Assembly: GCA_934479825.1 (NCBI GenBank)
Contig: CAKSOW010000007.1
Span: 1-64,000, forward strand
From: an uncultured Eubacteriales bacterium
Lineage (GTDB): Bacteria > Bacillota > Clostridia > Oscillospirales > CAG-382
Reading direction: 5' to 3'
Length of the DNA: 64,000 bases
The first letter of the stretch is position 1. Every line of letters starts with the position of its first letter. Of this stretch, positions 25,035-35,132 are shown piece by piece. Under the pieces are notes generated by a model. The model made no database searches. It had not been told where the DNA came from and was given only the letters and a program-made list of their open reading frames with translations. The position numbers were made by a program, and so were the translations under genes.

Positions 25035-26015
25035 CTATTTTATTTTTATTTCATTGGTCAGCGGCTTTCCGGCGAAAAACTCATCAAAATTCTGAATTGT
25101 GACGCTCGCAATGTTGTCAAGCGCTTCTTCGGTTAAAAAAGCCTGATGTGACGTGATAAGAACATTCGGACGGCTGACAAGAAGCGCCAGGGTATCGTCC
25201 CGTATGATTTTGTCGGACATGTCCTCATAGAAAAGATTGGCTTCTTCTTCGTATACGTCGAGCGCCGCGCCGCGCAGTTTTCCGGCGGTGAGCACTTCCA
25301 AAAGCGCCTCGCTGTCTACCAGCGCACCGCGTGAGGTGTTGAGCAGAAAGGCGCCCGGTTTCATAAGATCAAGCGCCGCCCGGTCAATGATGTGGTAGCT
25401 GGATTCCGTAAGGGGGCAGTGCAGGGAAATGACATCGCTTTCGCGCAGCAGCTTTTCAAGCGGCACGTATTCAATGCCGCTTCCCCCGGCCGGATACGGG
25501 TCGTAGGCGATAACTTTCATGCCAAGCCCTTTGCACAGGTCGATAAAGGTGCGGCCGATCTTTCCCGTTCCGATAATGCCGGCGGTCTTGCCATACAGGT
25601 CGATACCGGTCAGCCCATTGATGTTGAAATTGAAGTCGCGCGTGCGGATATAGGCGCGGTAAATGCGGCGGTTGAGCGCCAAAAGAAGTGCAAGCGCGTG
25701 TTCGGCTACGGCGTGCGGCGAATAGGCCGGTACGCGGACGACCGCTAGTTTATCTTTGGCGGCTGTGATATCCACATTGCTGAAACCGGCACAGCGCATG
25801 GCAAGAATCTTTACACCGCGCTCAACCATGCGGTCGATTGCCATTTTGTTTATGTTGGAATTGACAAAGGCGCAAACGCCGTCAAATCCCTCGGTGATCT
25901 TGGCGGTGTGATGGTTGAGCTTTTCTTCAAAATAGGTGATCTCATAGTTTTTTCCGTATTGGTCAAAATACGTTTTATCATACGGTTTTGTATCAAAAAA
26001 TGCGATTTTTTTCAT
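25035..26015 (-). CDS. ldhA: D-lactate dehydrogenase / 2-hydroxyacid dehydrogenase
   Basis: 326-aa NAD-dependent enzyme reducing pyruvate to D-lactate or a similar 2-keto acid. Rossmann motif GTGKIGRTFIDLCKGLGM (about 150-167), HCPLTESSYHII, catalytic Arg in NTSRGALVDSEAL (about 234), and catalytic His in TSHQAFLTEEAL (about 296). The 326-aa length and these motifs fit D-LDH rather than glycerate dehydrogenase, but substrate is inferred. Ribosome site AAGGAAG is somewhat distant. Confidence 0.88.
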   Translation of the reverse strand: MKKIAFFDTKPYDKTYFDQYGKNYEITYFEEKLNHHTAKITEGFDGVCAFVNSNINKMAIDRMVERGVKILAMRCAGFSNVDITAAKDKLAVVRVPAYSPHAVAEHALALLLALNRRIYRAYIRTRDFNFNINGLTGIDLYGKTAGIIGTGKIGRTFIDLCKGLGMKVIAYDPYPAGGSGIEYVPLEKLLRESDVISLHCPLTESSYHIIDRAALDLMKPGAFLLNTSRGALVDSEALLEVLTAGKLRGAALDVYEEEANLFYEDMSDKIIRDDTLALLVSRPNVLITSHQAFLTEEALDNIASVTIQNFDEFFAGKPLTNEIKIK

Positions 26016-26046
26016 AAATATTCGGACACTTCCTTTCTTAAAATAT

Positions 26047-26076
26047 AGTATACCCGTTTTTCTTGCGGTTCGTCAA
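26047..26076 (-). promoter_or_regulatory. Promoter of ldhA
   Basis: Minus strand TTGACG, 18 bp, TATACT. Confidence 0.65.
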
Positions 26077-26128
26077 CCAAAAAACGGAATTTTTCTTTTA
26101 ATTATTGTTATCGCGGGAGGCAGGACAA

Positions 26129-29100
26129 ATGGCAATCCGTATTTCGGACATGTTAAGAGATGTGATTCGCTCGGAAAACGAATATAAACAGCTCTATAAC
26201 ACCCTTTATAAATTTATTTCCGGCGGCAGTCGGTTTTCACAAGGACCGGCGCTCATTACCGGGCTTTCCGACGGCGCGCGCAATGTGCTCTGTGCCTCTC
26301 TTGCCGCAGAAGAAGCGTTTCTGCAAGGGGAGAACGCAAAAAAAACGCCGCTCATTCTGGTTCCTGACGAAAAAACCGCTTATTCCATGCGCACCAAGCT
26401 TTCCGCTTTTGTGGCAAATGTCTGCGTATTTCCGGCGCGCGATTTTAACTTTCACAATGTCGGCGCTCTGTCCAAGGATTGGGAATATGAGCGCTTAAAG
26501 ACGCTCCGGCTGTTGCTTGCCGGCGAGTGCGGCGCGGTGTTGGCTGTGCCGGAGGCGACGCTTTCTTTACTTCCGCCGAAAGAATATCTTGCCAAGGGCG
26601 ATACGTTGAAACTTGGCGATACGGTGTCGGTTGCCGAACTTATTAAAACGCTTGACGGCTATGGCTATGTGCGTGTCGATACGGTTGAAGGGGCTGGGCA
26701 GTATTCGCTTCGCGGCGATATTTTGGATGTGTTTGTGCCGGATAACGAATATCCGCTCCGATTGGAATTCTTCGGCGATGAATTGGACGCGGCCGGTTTC
26801 TTTGACACCATGACGCAAAGACGCACCGAAAATGTGACGGAATTCACGGTAACGCCGGTACGGGAAACCGTCATACCGCCTCAAAAACGTGAATTGATTG
26901 AAGGAAAGATCGATACACTGATTGCGTCGGCTCTGCGCAAGAAAAACCAGACGCTTGCCGAAAAGCTCTCCAAAGAACGCACGGAATTTATGAATGCCGA
27001 TTTTCCCGCCGCCGACAAATATTTGCCGTATCTGTACGATTCCTTTACGACGCTATTTGATTATGCAGACGGCATTTGCGTTGTGTGCGACTATCCGCGC
27101 GTCAAGGAACGCCTGAATTCGTTCTTGTGGCAGCTTCATGAAACGCTGACGGACCTTGCGGCTTCGGGTGAGATGTCGATAGCTGGCGGCGTCTGGTGCA
27201 AGGGCTATGAGGATTTAAAATATTTTCTTACCAAACGCCCGTCGGCTGTGACCGACCCGTTTACCGGCACACCGGATTTTGAAATTTCGGGACTGTTTGA
27301 ATTTGCTTCGCGGCAGACGGTGAGTATCGAATCCAGCGCGGATATTCTGTGCGATGATCTGACCGGTTATTTGAAAAGCGGATGCCGGACGGTGTTGTGC
27401 GTGCGCGGAAAAGCGCATGCGTCCGAGCTGTATGATATGTTAGGCGAACGCGGAATCGGGGCAGTCGTTTCGGGAGGTGCACCGCTTGCAGATCTTGCCA
27501 AGAATCACGTGTATATCATGCCGAAAGACGATCCGGGCGACGAATATGTCGGCTTTGAATTGACCGCAACCAAGTTTGCGTTTTTATGTGAAAGCAATGC
27601 AGCCCAAGAATCCACTGCGCGTGCCGTAAGAAGCAACGAAAAGGCGAAAAAGTCCGCCAAAAAGAAGATCCTTTCTTATCTGGAGCTCACCGAGGGCGAT
27701 TATGTGGTGCACGAACTGCATGGCGTTGGTCAGTATCTTGGCATCAAGACCTTGACCGTGGCCGGGGTGACGCGCGATTATATCACCATCAAATACGCCG
27801 GAAAAGATCAGTTATATGTGCCGTGCGACGGCCTTGACAAGGTGTCCAAGTATTCCGGAAAAGGCGAAAATGTAACGCTTTCCAAAATGGGCGGCAGTGA
27901 ATGGATCAAAAAGAAAACACGTGCCAAAAAAGCGGCCAAGGATATGGCAAAAGAACTGATCGCGCTGTATGCCGAACGTACACGCCGTCCCGGCTATGCC
28001 TTTTCGCCGGACAGCGAATGGCAGCGCGAATTTGAAGCCGGCTTTGAGTATGAAGAGACCGACGGCCAATTGCAGGCTGTGCGCGAGATCAAACGGGACA
28101 TGGAAAAGCCGTGTCCGATGGACAGACTCCTGTGCGGTGATGTGGGATTCGGCAAAACGGAAGTGGCTTTACGCGCTGCATTCAAGGCCGTCATGGACGG
28201 CAAGCAGGTGGCGGTGCTTGTGCCGACGACTATTTTAGCGTTTCAGCATTTCCGCACGTTCTGTTCGCGTATGCATGGTTTTCCGCTCCGTATCGAAATG
28301 CTGTCGCGGTACGTCACTCCCAAAAACGCCAAACTTGTTTTGCAGAAGTTGGAAAACGGCGAGGCGGATATCGTGGTCGGGACGCACAAACTGCTTGGAA
28401 AAAACGTCAAATTCAAGAATCTCGGACTTCTTATTGTCGATGAAGAGCAGCGCTTCGGCGTAGCGCACAAAGAACGGCTTAAAGAAATGTCCAAACAGGT
28501 TGATGTGCTGACGCTTACCGCCACCCCCATTCCGCGCACTTTCAATATGGCGCTTGTGGGAATCCGCGATATGTCGGTGCTCGAAGAAGCTCCGGTTGAC
28601 CGGTATCCGGTGCAGACATATGTCTTGGAATATGACCGTACCATTCTTATGGAGGCAGTCAAAAAAGAATTGAGACGCGGCGGTCAGGTGTTTTATCTGC
28701 ATAATAAAGTGGAGGACATCATGACGGTGGCTTCCCGTATCAAAGAAGCCGTTCCGGAGGCCAATGTCGCGGTGGCGCACGGCCAGATGGATAAAGAGGA
28801 GATTTCTTCAATCTGGTACGACATGACCGAGGGGAAAATCGATGTTCTTGTGTGTACGACTATCATCGAAACCGGCGTGGATGTGCCCAATGCCAACACG
28901 CTCATCATCGAGGACGCCGACCACATGGGACTTGCCCAGCTTCATCAGATCCGCGGCCGCGTCGGACGCTCCAATCGCCGTGCTTTCGCCTATTTAACCT
29001 ATAAACCGGAAAGCATGCTGAACGAAATCGCGCAAAAGCGGCTTATGGCTATCAAGGAGTTTACGGAATTCGGTTCCGGCTTTAAAATTGCTATGCGAGA

Positions 29101-29689
29101 CCTTGAAATCCGCGGCGCAGGCAATCTCTTGGGCGCGGAGCAGTCGGGACACATGGAGGCGGTCGGCTACGATATGTTTGTGCGGCTTCTGGAACAGGCC
29201 GTGTTGGAGGAAAAAGGCGAAGCGGTGAAAGAAACGCCGGAATGCACGGTCGATCTCGGTATCAGCGCTTTTATCCCCGAACGCTATATCAAGCGCCCGT
29301 CCGGCCGGATCGAAATGTATAAGCGGATTTCCGAAATCAAAACCAAGGCGGATGCGGACGATGTGGCGGATGAATTGAGCGACCGGTATGGCGAGATCCC
29401 GAAAGAAACCAAAAATCTTCTTATGATTGCGTCGATACGCGCACGCGCCTCCGCACTCGGCATTCTCCGGATTGAGTATAAAAACGGCAAGCTTGCCGTT
29501 TATCCGGGCACGCCGCCCACGAAAGAGCAGTCGGTGGCGCTTGCCATGAAATTCCCCGGAAAAGTGCTGACATCTCTCGGCAAAAATCCGTGCTATAACA
29601 TCAAGGCGGAGTCGGTCGAGGGGATTGGCACCGTGTTAGAGGAAATATTCAAGATTTATTCACCAAACAAGCCGGATAGCGTGGTATAA
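26129..29689 (+). CDS. mfd: Transcription-repair coupling factor
   Basis: 1186-aa translocase that removes stalled RNA polymerase and recruits UvrA. N-terminal UvrB-like part (about 25-350), polymerase-interaction domain YVVHELHGVGQYLGIKTL (about 535), then RecG-like motor: Walker A CGDVGFGKTEVALRAAF, DEEQRFGV, TLTATPIPRTFNMAL, and QIRGRVGRSNRRAFAYL. C-terminal D7 domain ends the protein. The ATG follows GGGAGG; a TTG eight codons upstream is disfavoured. Followed by a PrsA-like gene, an arrangement common in Clostridia. Confidence 0.97.
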   Translation: MAIRISDMLRDVIRSENEYKQLYNTLYKFISGGSRFSQGPALITGLSDGARNVLCASLAAEEAFLQGENAKKTPLILVPDEKTAYSMRTKLSAFVANVCVFPARDFNFHNVGALSKDWEYERLKTLRLLLAGECGAVLAVPEATLSLLPPKEYLAKGDTLKLGDTVSVAELIKTLDGYGYVRVDTVEGAGQYSLRGDILDVFVPDNEYPLRLEFFGDELDAAGFFDTMTQRRTENVTEFTVTPVRETVIPPQKRELIEGKIDTLIASALRKKNQTLAEKLSKERTEFMNADFPAADKYLPYLYDSFTTLFDYADGICVVCDYPRVKERLNSFLWQLHETLTDLAASGEMSIAGGVWCKGYEDLKYFLTKRPSAVTDPFTGTPDFEISGLFEFASRQTVSIESSADILCDDLTGYLKSGCRTVLCVRGKAHASELYDMLGERGIGAVVSGGAPLADLAKNHVYIMPKDDPGDEYVGFELTATKFAFLCESNAAQESTARAVRSNEKAKKSAKKKILSYLELTEGDYVVHELHGVGQYLGIKTLTVAGVTRDYITIKYAGKDQLYVPCDGLDKVSKYSGKGENVTLSKMGGSEWIKKKTRAKKAAKDMAKELIALYAERTRRPGYAFSPDSEWQREFEAGFEYEETDGQLQAVREIKRDMEKPCPMDRLLCGDVGFGKTEVALRAAFKAVMDGKQVAVLVPTTILAFQHFRTFCSRMHGFPLRIEMLSRYVTPKNAKLVLQKLENGEADIVVGTHKLLGKNVKFKNLGLLIVDEEQRFGVAHKERLKEMSKQVDVLTLTATPIPRTFNMALVGIRDMSVLEEAPVDRYPVQTYVLEYDRTILMEAVKKELRRGGQVFYLHNKVEDIMTVASRIKEAVPEANVAVAHGQMDKEEISSIWYDMTEGKIDVLVCTTIIETGVDVPNANTLIIEDADHMGLAQLHQIRGRVGRSNRRAFAYLTYKPESMLNEIAQKRLMAIKEFTEFGSGFKIAMRDLEIRGAGNLLGAEQSGHMEAVGYDMFVRLLEQAVLEEKGEAVKETPECTVDLGISAFIPERYIKRPSGRIEMYKRISEIKTKADADDVADELSDRYGEIPKETKNLLMIASIRARASALGILRIEYKNGKLAVYPGTPPTKEQSVALAMKFPGKVLTSLGKNPCYNIKAESVEGIGTVLEEIFKIYSPNKPDSVV

Positions 29690-29723
29690 TAATTTGATAA
29701 CAAATGGGAAAGGAAGCGAACTT

Positions 29724-30797
29724 ATGTCCTCATTCAAGAGAATCCTTTCAGGGGTACTTACGCTTGCTTTGTGCCTTATGACGTTTGCCGGTTGTGCCGG
29801 TGACGCGAAAAACGCGGCTATTTCCATGGAAAACGGCGGCAGCGTGTCGGTTAGTTTTATGTATTTGCTTGCCTCAATTCAAAAAAATATGTATGCGGAT
29901 GTTGCCGCGGCAAACGGCGGCAACTGGGATATGGTGGTCAATGAAGAAAAGGGGACGACGCTTTCCGATCTTCTGTATGAAGTGACCGTCAAGGCGGCGA
30001 GAAGCTCGCTGATTTGCGAATATCTGCACGATAAAGTCTGTAAGCTTGTGCTTACCGATGAACAAAAGCAGGTAATCGACAAACAGATGACGGCTCTTGC
30101 CGAAAAAGCCGGTTCACAAAAAGCCTTGGAGGATGAACTTTCCAAGTACAGCGCCGACACAAAGACCATGCGCCGGTATTTGGAGCTCACCGTCAAGCAA
30201 GCCAATCTCTACAACTATTTTTATGGGGAAAACGGCATTTATGCCATCGATGAGTCTGCCATCAAGGCGGATTTCAAGGAAAACTACCATATTGTCACAC
30301 ACATCTATTTCAATCTTGCCTCTAAAGTCAAAGAGGATGGCACGCTTGTGTCGCTTTCCGAAGAAGAAATCGCCGCGAAACGTGCGCTTGCAGAAGAAGT
30401 TTATAACCGCATTCTGGCCGGTGAGGATTTCTATACGCTGAAAGCCGAATACAGTGAGGACAGCTATGAGAGCGAATACTACCCCAACGGCTTTTTTGTC
30501 ACAAACGACACGACTTTTCCGACAGAATTCACCTCGGCGGCCATAGAAATGAACGTCGGCGAATACCGTCTCACCGAAACCGGCGGCAGCGGCACGCCCG
30601 GACTTCATATTCTCTATAAGCTGCCCATGGACGAAAATCTGTATAACAGCGATAAAACGGTCTATAACAACATCAAAAGCAAGCTGATTTCGGCGGATTT
30701 TGATAAACGGCTTGCCGAATATACCGACAAAGTAAGCGTAAACGAAGAAAAAATGGCGCTTTTGAATGTGGCGATCGTGCCGGAATACACGTATTGA
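29724..30797 (+). CDS. PrsA-like foldase lipoprotein (parvulin PPIase)
   Basis: 357-aa extracytoplasmic chaperone. Lipoprotein signal ending in TFAGC (cysteine about 23). A SurA/PrsA-type helical N-domain precedes a parvulin-like segment (about 190-320) with THIYFNLASKVKED, ILAGEDFYTLKAEYSED, and GTPGLHILYKLP. Some catalytic parvulin residues may be missing, so it could act only as chaperone. Start with AAGGAAG upstream; 34 bp after mfd. Confidence 0.85.
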   Translation: MSSFKRILSGVLTLALCLMTFAGCAGDAKNAAISMENGGSVSVSFMYLLASIQKNMYADVAAANGGNWDMVVNEEKGTTLSDLLYEVTVKAARSSLICEYLHDKVCKLVLTDEQKQVIDKQMTALAEKAGSQKALEDELSKYSADTKTMRRYLELTVKQANLYNYFYGENGIYAIDESAIKADFKENYHIVTHIYFNLASKVKEDGTLVSLSEEEIAAKRALAEEVYNRILAGEDFYTLKAEYSEDSYESEYYPNGFFVTNDTTFPTEFTSAAIEMNVGEYRLTETGGSGTPGLHILYKLPMDENLYNSDKTVYNNIKSKLISADFDKRLAEYTDKVSVNEEKMALLNVAIVPEYTY

Positions 30798-30878
30798 CGG
30801 ATACCGGTCAATCGGATAGAATTGAACCAATCGAAATAAAATCTGCTTGAAAAGACATGTGAAAGGGGACAGGCCGGA

Positions 30879-31445
30879 ATGAAAAGAATAAGAGAGAGTT
30901 TTGCCTCTTCCCGAGTCAGGGAACGCGTCTTTTTCAGCGTGCTGTTTTTGCTTGTTTTTTTGGCGTCTGCGTCGATTTTTCCCTATACCGGCTACACGGA
31001 CAAGGAGAATATACGCACTGTGCCGGATGTTTTGCTTGCACTTTGCTTAGTAAGCGGAATTCTGGACGATGACCGGCATTATATCTCGCTGCTCGCGCTT
31101 ATTTTCGGAGCGTTGTCCGACTTTTTCCTGACGCCGCCGACACATCTGTCGCCGATCCTCTTTTTCTTGGGCGCCTATTTTTCGTCGGTGACGGTGAATG
31201 CGTTTACCTCGGTCAATGTACTTACGGCGACGGTTGCGTCACTGCCGTTTTGGTTAGCGCGCAGTGTCACAGGGGGACTTTTTCTTCTTTCGGAGGCAAA
31301 AGGCGCGGATTTCGGTTATGTGGTAAAGAAAATTTTAGTCCCGGAGCTTTGTGTCAATGTATTGGCAACGTTTCTTGTGTATTTGGCGGTTAGCTTTGTT
31401 TACAAAAAATGGATACGGCGCAAAGGCTATGAAGTTCGGTATTAG
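30879..31445 (+). CDS. MreD-like membrane protein
   Basis: 188-aa polytopic protein with about five hydrophobic spans. IPDVLL-type start of span two (RTVPDVLLALCLVSGIL), GALSDFFLTPP and the overall size resemble MreD, the membrane partner of MreC in cell-wall elongation, but no mreB or mreC adjoins. It is downstream of the foldase gene, same strand. The assignment is tentative; another small membrane protein is possible. Confidence 0.55.
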   Translation: MKRIRESFASSRVRERVFFSVLFLLVFLASASIFPYTGYTDKENIRTVPDVLLALCLVSGILDDDRHYISLLALIFGALSDFFLTPPTHLSPILFFLGAYFSSVTVNAFTSVNVLTATVASLPFWLARSVTGGLFLLSEAKGADFGYVVKKILVPELCVNVLATFLVYLAVSFVYKKWIRRKGYEVRY

Positions 31446-31495
31446 ATCTGTCTGTGTGACGGATAGGATATAATAAATATTTCGGAGAGAGAAAC

Positions 31496-32746
31496 ATGAC
31501 AAAAAAACGGAATGCCGTTATCGGACAGTCGGGAGGCCCGACTGCCGCGATCAACGCGACGTTGGCCGGTGTGATTGCAGGGTGTCTTGCAAAAGGAGAT
31601 CACATTGACCGGATTTACGGAATGCGTCACGGTATTGAAGGCTTTATGAAAGAGGAACTTGTCGAATTAAATGACCGGTTTGCAGAAAATACCGAGGAGT
31701 GTCTGCGGCTTCTGTCGCTGACGCCGGCGGCCTTGCTTGGTTCGTGCCGTGTCAAGCTCAAAGAGGAAGAACAGTTTGAGCGCATTTTTTCGGTTCTTGA
31801 AAAATACGAAATCGGCTACTTTTTCTATATCGGCGGCAACGACAGCATGGATGCGGTGGCGAAATTGGAGAACTACCGCGATAAACACCCCTCATTAAAC
31901 CCAATCGGCACGCGCTTTATCGGCGTACCCAAAACGATTGATAACGACTTATGCCTTACCGACCATACGCCGGGTTTCGGCTCGGCCGCTAAGTTCATTG
32001 CGTCCAGCCTTGCGGAAATCGCACGCGACTGCGCGGTATACCGTCAGAAAGCTGTCACGGTGGTGGAACTCATGGGACGCGACGCAGGATGGTTGACGGC
32101 GTCGGCCGCTCTCACCAAGGAAATTGCCGGCATCGGCGCGGATCTTATCTATCTGCCGGAAGTTCCGTTTGATGTGGAACGCTTTTTGAGCGATGTCATG
32201 AATCAGTTGAATGTTCCCGGTAAGAATTTTGTTCTTGTGGCGGTTTCCGAAGGAATCCGGAACAAGGATGGCGAATATGTGGCGCGCGCGGCTATGAGCG
32301 GCGTGGTGGACAATTTCGGGCATGCCTATCTTTCCGGAACGGGCAAATATCTGGAAAATCTGATACGCGACGAGATCGGCTGCAAATGCCGTTCGGTAGA
32401 ACTAAGCGTATTGCAGAGATGCGCGTCGCATCTGGCCTCCAAGACCGATATCGACGAGTCCTTTGCGATCGGACGCGCGGCGGCTGATACGGCGGTTTCC
32501 GGAAAGACCGGCCGCATGATGGCGTTTGAACGCAAAAATTTGGATTATGCCGCGCCCTATGAGATTGCCGTGACCGATGTGGACGTAAACGCTTCGGCCA
32601 ACCGCGTCAAAGCCGTTCCGGCCGAATTCATTGCGGCTGACGGCAAAGGCGTTACACGCGCTTGTATCCGGTATCTGTTACCGCTTATTAAGGGAGAATG
32701 CGAAACGGTCTACTGCCGCGGAATTCCCCGGCACTTCACTCTGTGA
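31496..32746 (+). CDS. 6-phosphofructokinase, PPi-dependent type
   Basis: 416-aa enzyme interconverting fructose 6-phosphate and fructose 1,6-bisphosphate. GQSGGPTAAINATL and ELMGRDAGWLTASAA are family motifs. The phosphodonor determinants read GGNDSMDA (Asp where ATP enzymes have Gly) and PKTIDND (Lys where ATP enzymes have Gly), which in characterised members mark pyrophosphate use. TIDND includes the catalytic Asp. GGAGAGA precedes the ATG. The reaction would be reversible and save ATP in glycolysis. Confidence 0.9.
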   Translation: MTKKRNAVIGQSGGPTAAINATLAGVIAGCLAKGDHIDRIYGMRHGIEGFMKEELVELNDRFAENTEECLRLLSLTPAALLGSCRVKLKEEEQFERIFSVLEKYEIGYFFYIGGNDSMDAVAKLENYRDKHPSLNPIGTRFIGVPKTIDNDLCLTDHTPGFGSAAKFIASSLAEIARDCAVYRQKAVTVVELMGRDAGWLTASAALTKEIAGIGADLIYLPEVPFDVERFLSDVMNQLNVPGKNFVLVAVSEGIRNKDGEYVARAAMSGVVDNFGHAYLSGTGKYLENLIRDEIGCKCRSVELSVLQRCASHLASKTDIDESFAIGRAAADTAVSGKTGRMMAFERKNLDYAAPYEIAVTDVDVNASANRVKAVPAEFIAADGKGVTRACIRYLLPLIKGECETVYCRGIPRHFTL

Positions 32747-32818
32747 TTTTTATTTAGGCAATATGTATAGTTTTTATGGGACGTATTTGGAAAGATTCCA
32801 CAAAAAAATAGTTGGTTC

Positions 32819-32847
32819 TTGACATCTGTACTTCCTTGGTGTAAAAT
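32819..32847 (+). promoter_or_regulatory. Sigma-A promoter of the orphan binding protein gene
   Basis: TTGACA, 17 bp, TAAAAT. Confidence 0.75.
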
Positions 32848-32927
32848 ATAAGATATCGACAGTATACCTATATGTGAGAAGTTTATTTTTTTGCATATAA
32901 CTTAATTCAGAGAGGAACCGTAAGCAC

Positions 32928-34922
32928 ATGAAATCAAAGAGAGTATTAGCCTTTCTGCTCGCCGCCGTTATGGTCTTTACCGCTTTTGCGGCAACCGGCT
33001 GTTCCAAAAAGGGCAATAACGACGAGAGTGAAAAAAGCGGCATTGTCGCGCTCAATATGTTCATTCTGACTGAGGATGAAACGAGTCCGTCGGCCGCGCG
33101 CGAAGTGCAGATGGCAATTAACGAAATCACCGTCCCGAAATATAAAATCCTCGTAAAGATCAATTACTTAAAAGCCGATGAATACTGGGATGCTGTTGAC
33201 GCCGCCGAAGATGCGACAATCAACTATGTATCCGACGAGATTGCACAGCTTGAAGAGGCCGGTGTTGACCTTTCGGCAGCCGCCGGGGAGCAGGCCGCAA
33301 CTGACGCTGCCGCAACCGATGACAATGCGGCAACTGGAGCGGACAGCGCTCTTTCCGAAGCGGATAAGGCTCTTGCGGAATTGAATAGAAATAATTCAGT
33401 CAAGGACATTTCGGAAATGTCCTTCAATGAAGCAATCGACTATGTGTTCGACATTGACGATATCGAGCTTCCCGAACCGCAGATCGACGTATTTGTCGTA
33501 GACGACTACGATAAGTTCTTACAGCTTGCCGATGACGGACGTTTGGCTGATATTGATATCAAATACGACCGCAAAGTGCTCACCAAATACATACATCCCA
33601 CGATTTTGTCCACGACTTCTATCGACGGCAAAACCTATGGCGTTCCGGTTAACTTCAAGATGAACGGCAAGTATGAATTTCTGGTATTCAACAAGAATCT
33701 TCTTGACAAGTATAACTATACGGTTCACGATCTGCGCAAGATCGAGGATATGGGACCGTACCTTTCGCTTATCAAAAACAACGAACCGGGGTATTATCCG
33801 ATCTCCGATCTGCCTGAAATGTCCGGCGCGGAAATCTACGACGGCATTCTGTTCTCGCTTTCACAGCTTACGCAGATTTCTACGTCCAGCTATCCTGTCT
33901 ATTTGAATAACTCCGCCTATGCGGACTACCTCAAAAAGACTGCTTCCTATCGTCAGAATGGCTACGTTGCCGCGGCAAACGGCGTGAAAAACGCAAAATA
34001 TGCGATTGAATACGTAACCGCCGATCACCTCATCGACCGCGAATGGACCGATGAGAACGGCACAACCTATCAGGCTTACCTGTATGACATTCCGCGCGTT
34101 ACCGCCAAGGATGCGTTCAAGTCGGCTATGTGTGTCAGCGCTTACTCGATTCATAAGAGCAAGGCGGCGGAACTGATTGAACTGTTCAATACCGATTCCG
34201 AGCTTGCCAATATGCTTCAATACGGCATTAGCGGCAAACATTACCGCGAAGAAAACGGCATTGTAAGCTATATCGATACCGATGCGGAAAACGTTTACCG
34301 CATGGATAACTTTATCACCGGAAACACCTATATCAAATATGCAACGGAAGACAACGCCGATTATGTCGAGCAGGCTAAGGCGACCAACCTTTCCACCGCC
34401 CCCAGCGCTTATTTCGGCTTTAATCTGAAATTTGACGACGTCGCTTCGCAGTCGATCTACGAATGCGTCAAGACGTTCTCCACCGAAGCGCTTGACCGTG
34501 TTCAGAAAGGCGAAATGACAGTTGACGAGGTCTTTAATATTGCCGGCCGTGAGTTGAATGCTCTCGGTGCTCAATGGGATTCCAGCGGTTCGACTCTGTT
34601 GGGTGTGTTTGGTAAACTTGCATCGCAGCAAAAGACTTCTGCCGAAAAGAACACTTCGTATTTTGTGATTTCCGATGAAGCGGCTAATTACAACAACGTT
34701 TATAAGTCGGCTGAGGAAATCGCCGAAGAAAAAGCGGCCGAAGAACAGGCAAAAGCCGATGAAGCCGCCGCAAAAGAAGCCCAAGAAGAAGCGGCGCTCG
34801 ACGCGGAAATTGCGGCAGAAAATGCAGCAAATGAAAATACCGGAGACGGCGAAAACACCGACGGCGCAAACGCTGATACCGTAACAGAGCCGGAAACGCC
34901 GTCCGATGACGCACAAAACTAA
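32928..34922 (+). CDS. Extracellular solute-binding lipoprotein, large, orphan
   Basis: 664-aa family 1-like solute-binding protein. Lipoprotein signal ending in ATGC (cysteine about 25). Core segments IDVFVVDDYDKFLQLADDGRLA and KTYGVPVNFKMNGKYEFLVFNK are like sugar-binding proteins. Two unusual additions: an Ala/Asp-rich insert (about 110-150) and a long Glu/Ala-rich, likely helical C-terminal tail (about 595-664). No permease or ATPase adjoins, and it has its own promoter and terminator, so it may serve a transporter elsewhere or another surface role. Confidence 0.75.
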   Translation: MKSKRVLAFLLAAVMVFTAFAATGCSKKGNNDESEKSGIVALNMFILTEDETSPSAAREVQMAINEITVPKYKILVKINYLKADEYWDAVDAAEDATINYVSDEIAQLEEAGVDLSAAAGEQAATDAAATDDNAATGADSALSEADKALAELNRNNSVKDISEMSFNEAIDYVFDIDDIELPEPQIDVFVVDDYDKFLQLADDGRLADIDIKYDRKVLTKYIHPTILSTTSIDGKTYGVPVNFKMNGKYEFLVFNKNLLDKYNYTVHDLRKIEDMGPYLSLIKNNEPGYYPISDLPEMSGAEIYDGILFSLSQLTQISTSSYPVYLNNSAYADYLKKTASYRQNGYVAAANGVKNAKYAIEYVTADHLIDREWTDENGTTYQAYLYDIPRVTAKDAFKSAMCVSAYSIHKSKAAELIELFNTDSELANMLQYGISGKHYREENGIVSYIDTDAENVYRMDNFITGNTYIKYATEDNADYVEQAKATNLSTAPSAYFGFNLKFDDVASQSIYECVKTFSTEALDRVQKGEMTVDEVFNIAGRELNALGAQWDSSGSTLLGVFGKLASQQKTSAEKNTSYFVISDEAANYNNVYKSAEEIAEEKAAEEQAKADEAAAKEAQEEAALDAEIAAENAANENTGDGENTDGANADTVTEPETPSDDAQN

Positions 34923-34940
34923 ATAAATATACCGAAACAG

Positions 34941-34980
34941 GAAATCCCTTTTCATACCAATGAAAAGGGATTTCTTTTTT
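34941..34980 (+). terminator. Terminator of the orphan binding protein gene
   Basis: 15-bp stem GAAATCCCTTTTCAT with its complement, then CTTTTTT. Confidence 0.92.
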
Positions 34981-34990
34981 CTGCTTTTGC

Positions 34991-35019
34991 TTGACTTGTG
35001 AGCAAAAATCTGCTACAAT
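34991..35019 (+). promoter_or_regulatory. Promoter of dnaA
   Basis: TTGACT, 17 bp, TACAAT. The leader holds GGCCG/CGGCC and GGCATTTATGCC inverted repeats (35041-35096). I see no TTATCCACA-type DnaA boxes. Confidence 0.75.
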
Positions 35020-35132
35020 ATAATGTACGGATATTATATCGGGCCGTCGTAGCGGCCAGTGCGGCTCGTTTGGAATAGTCAGGCGTGGCATTTATGCCGG
35101 AAAAAATACAAAAACCGAAAGGAAACAGGCAA

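Noticed and set aside
34923..35132. oriC next to dnaA
   Set aside because: No TTATCCACA-like boxes or AT-rich unwinding repeats found by eye.
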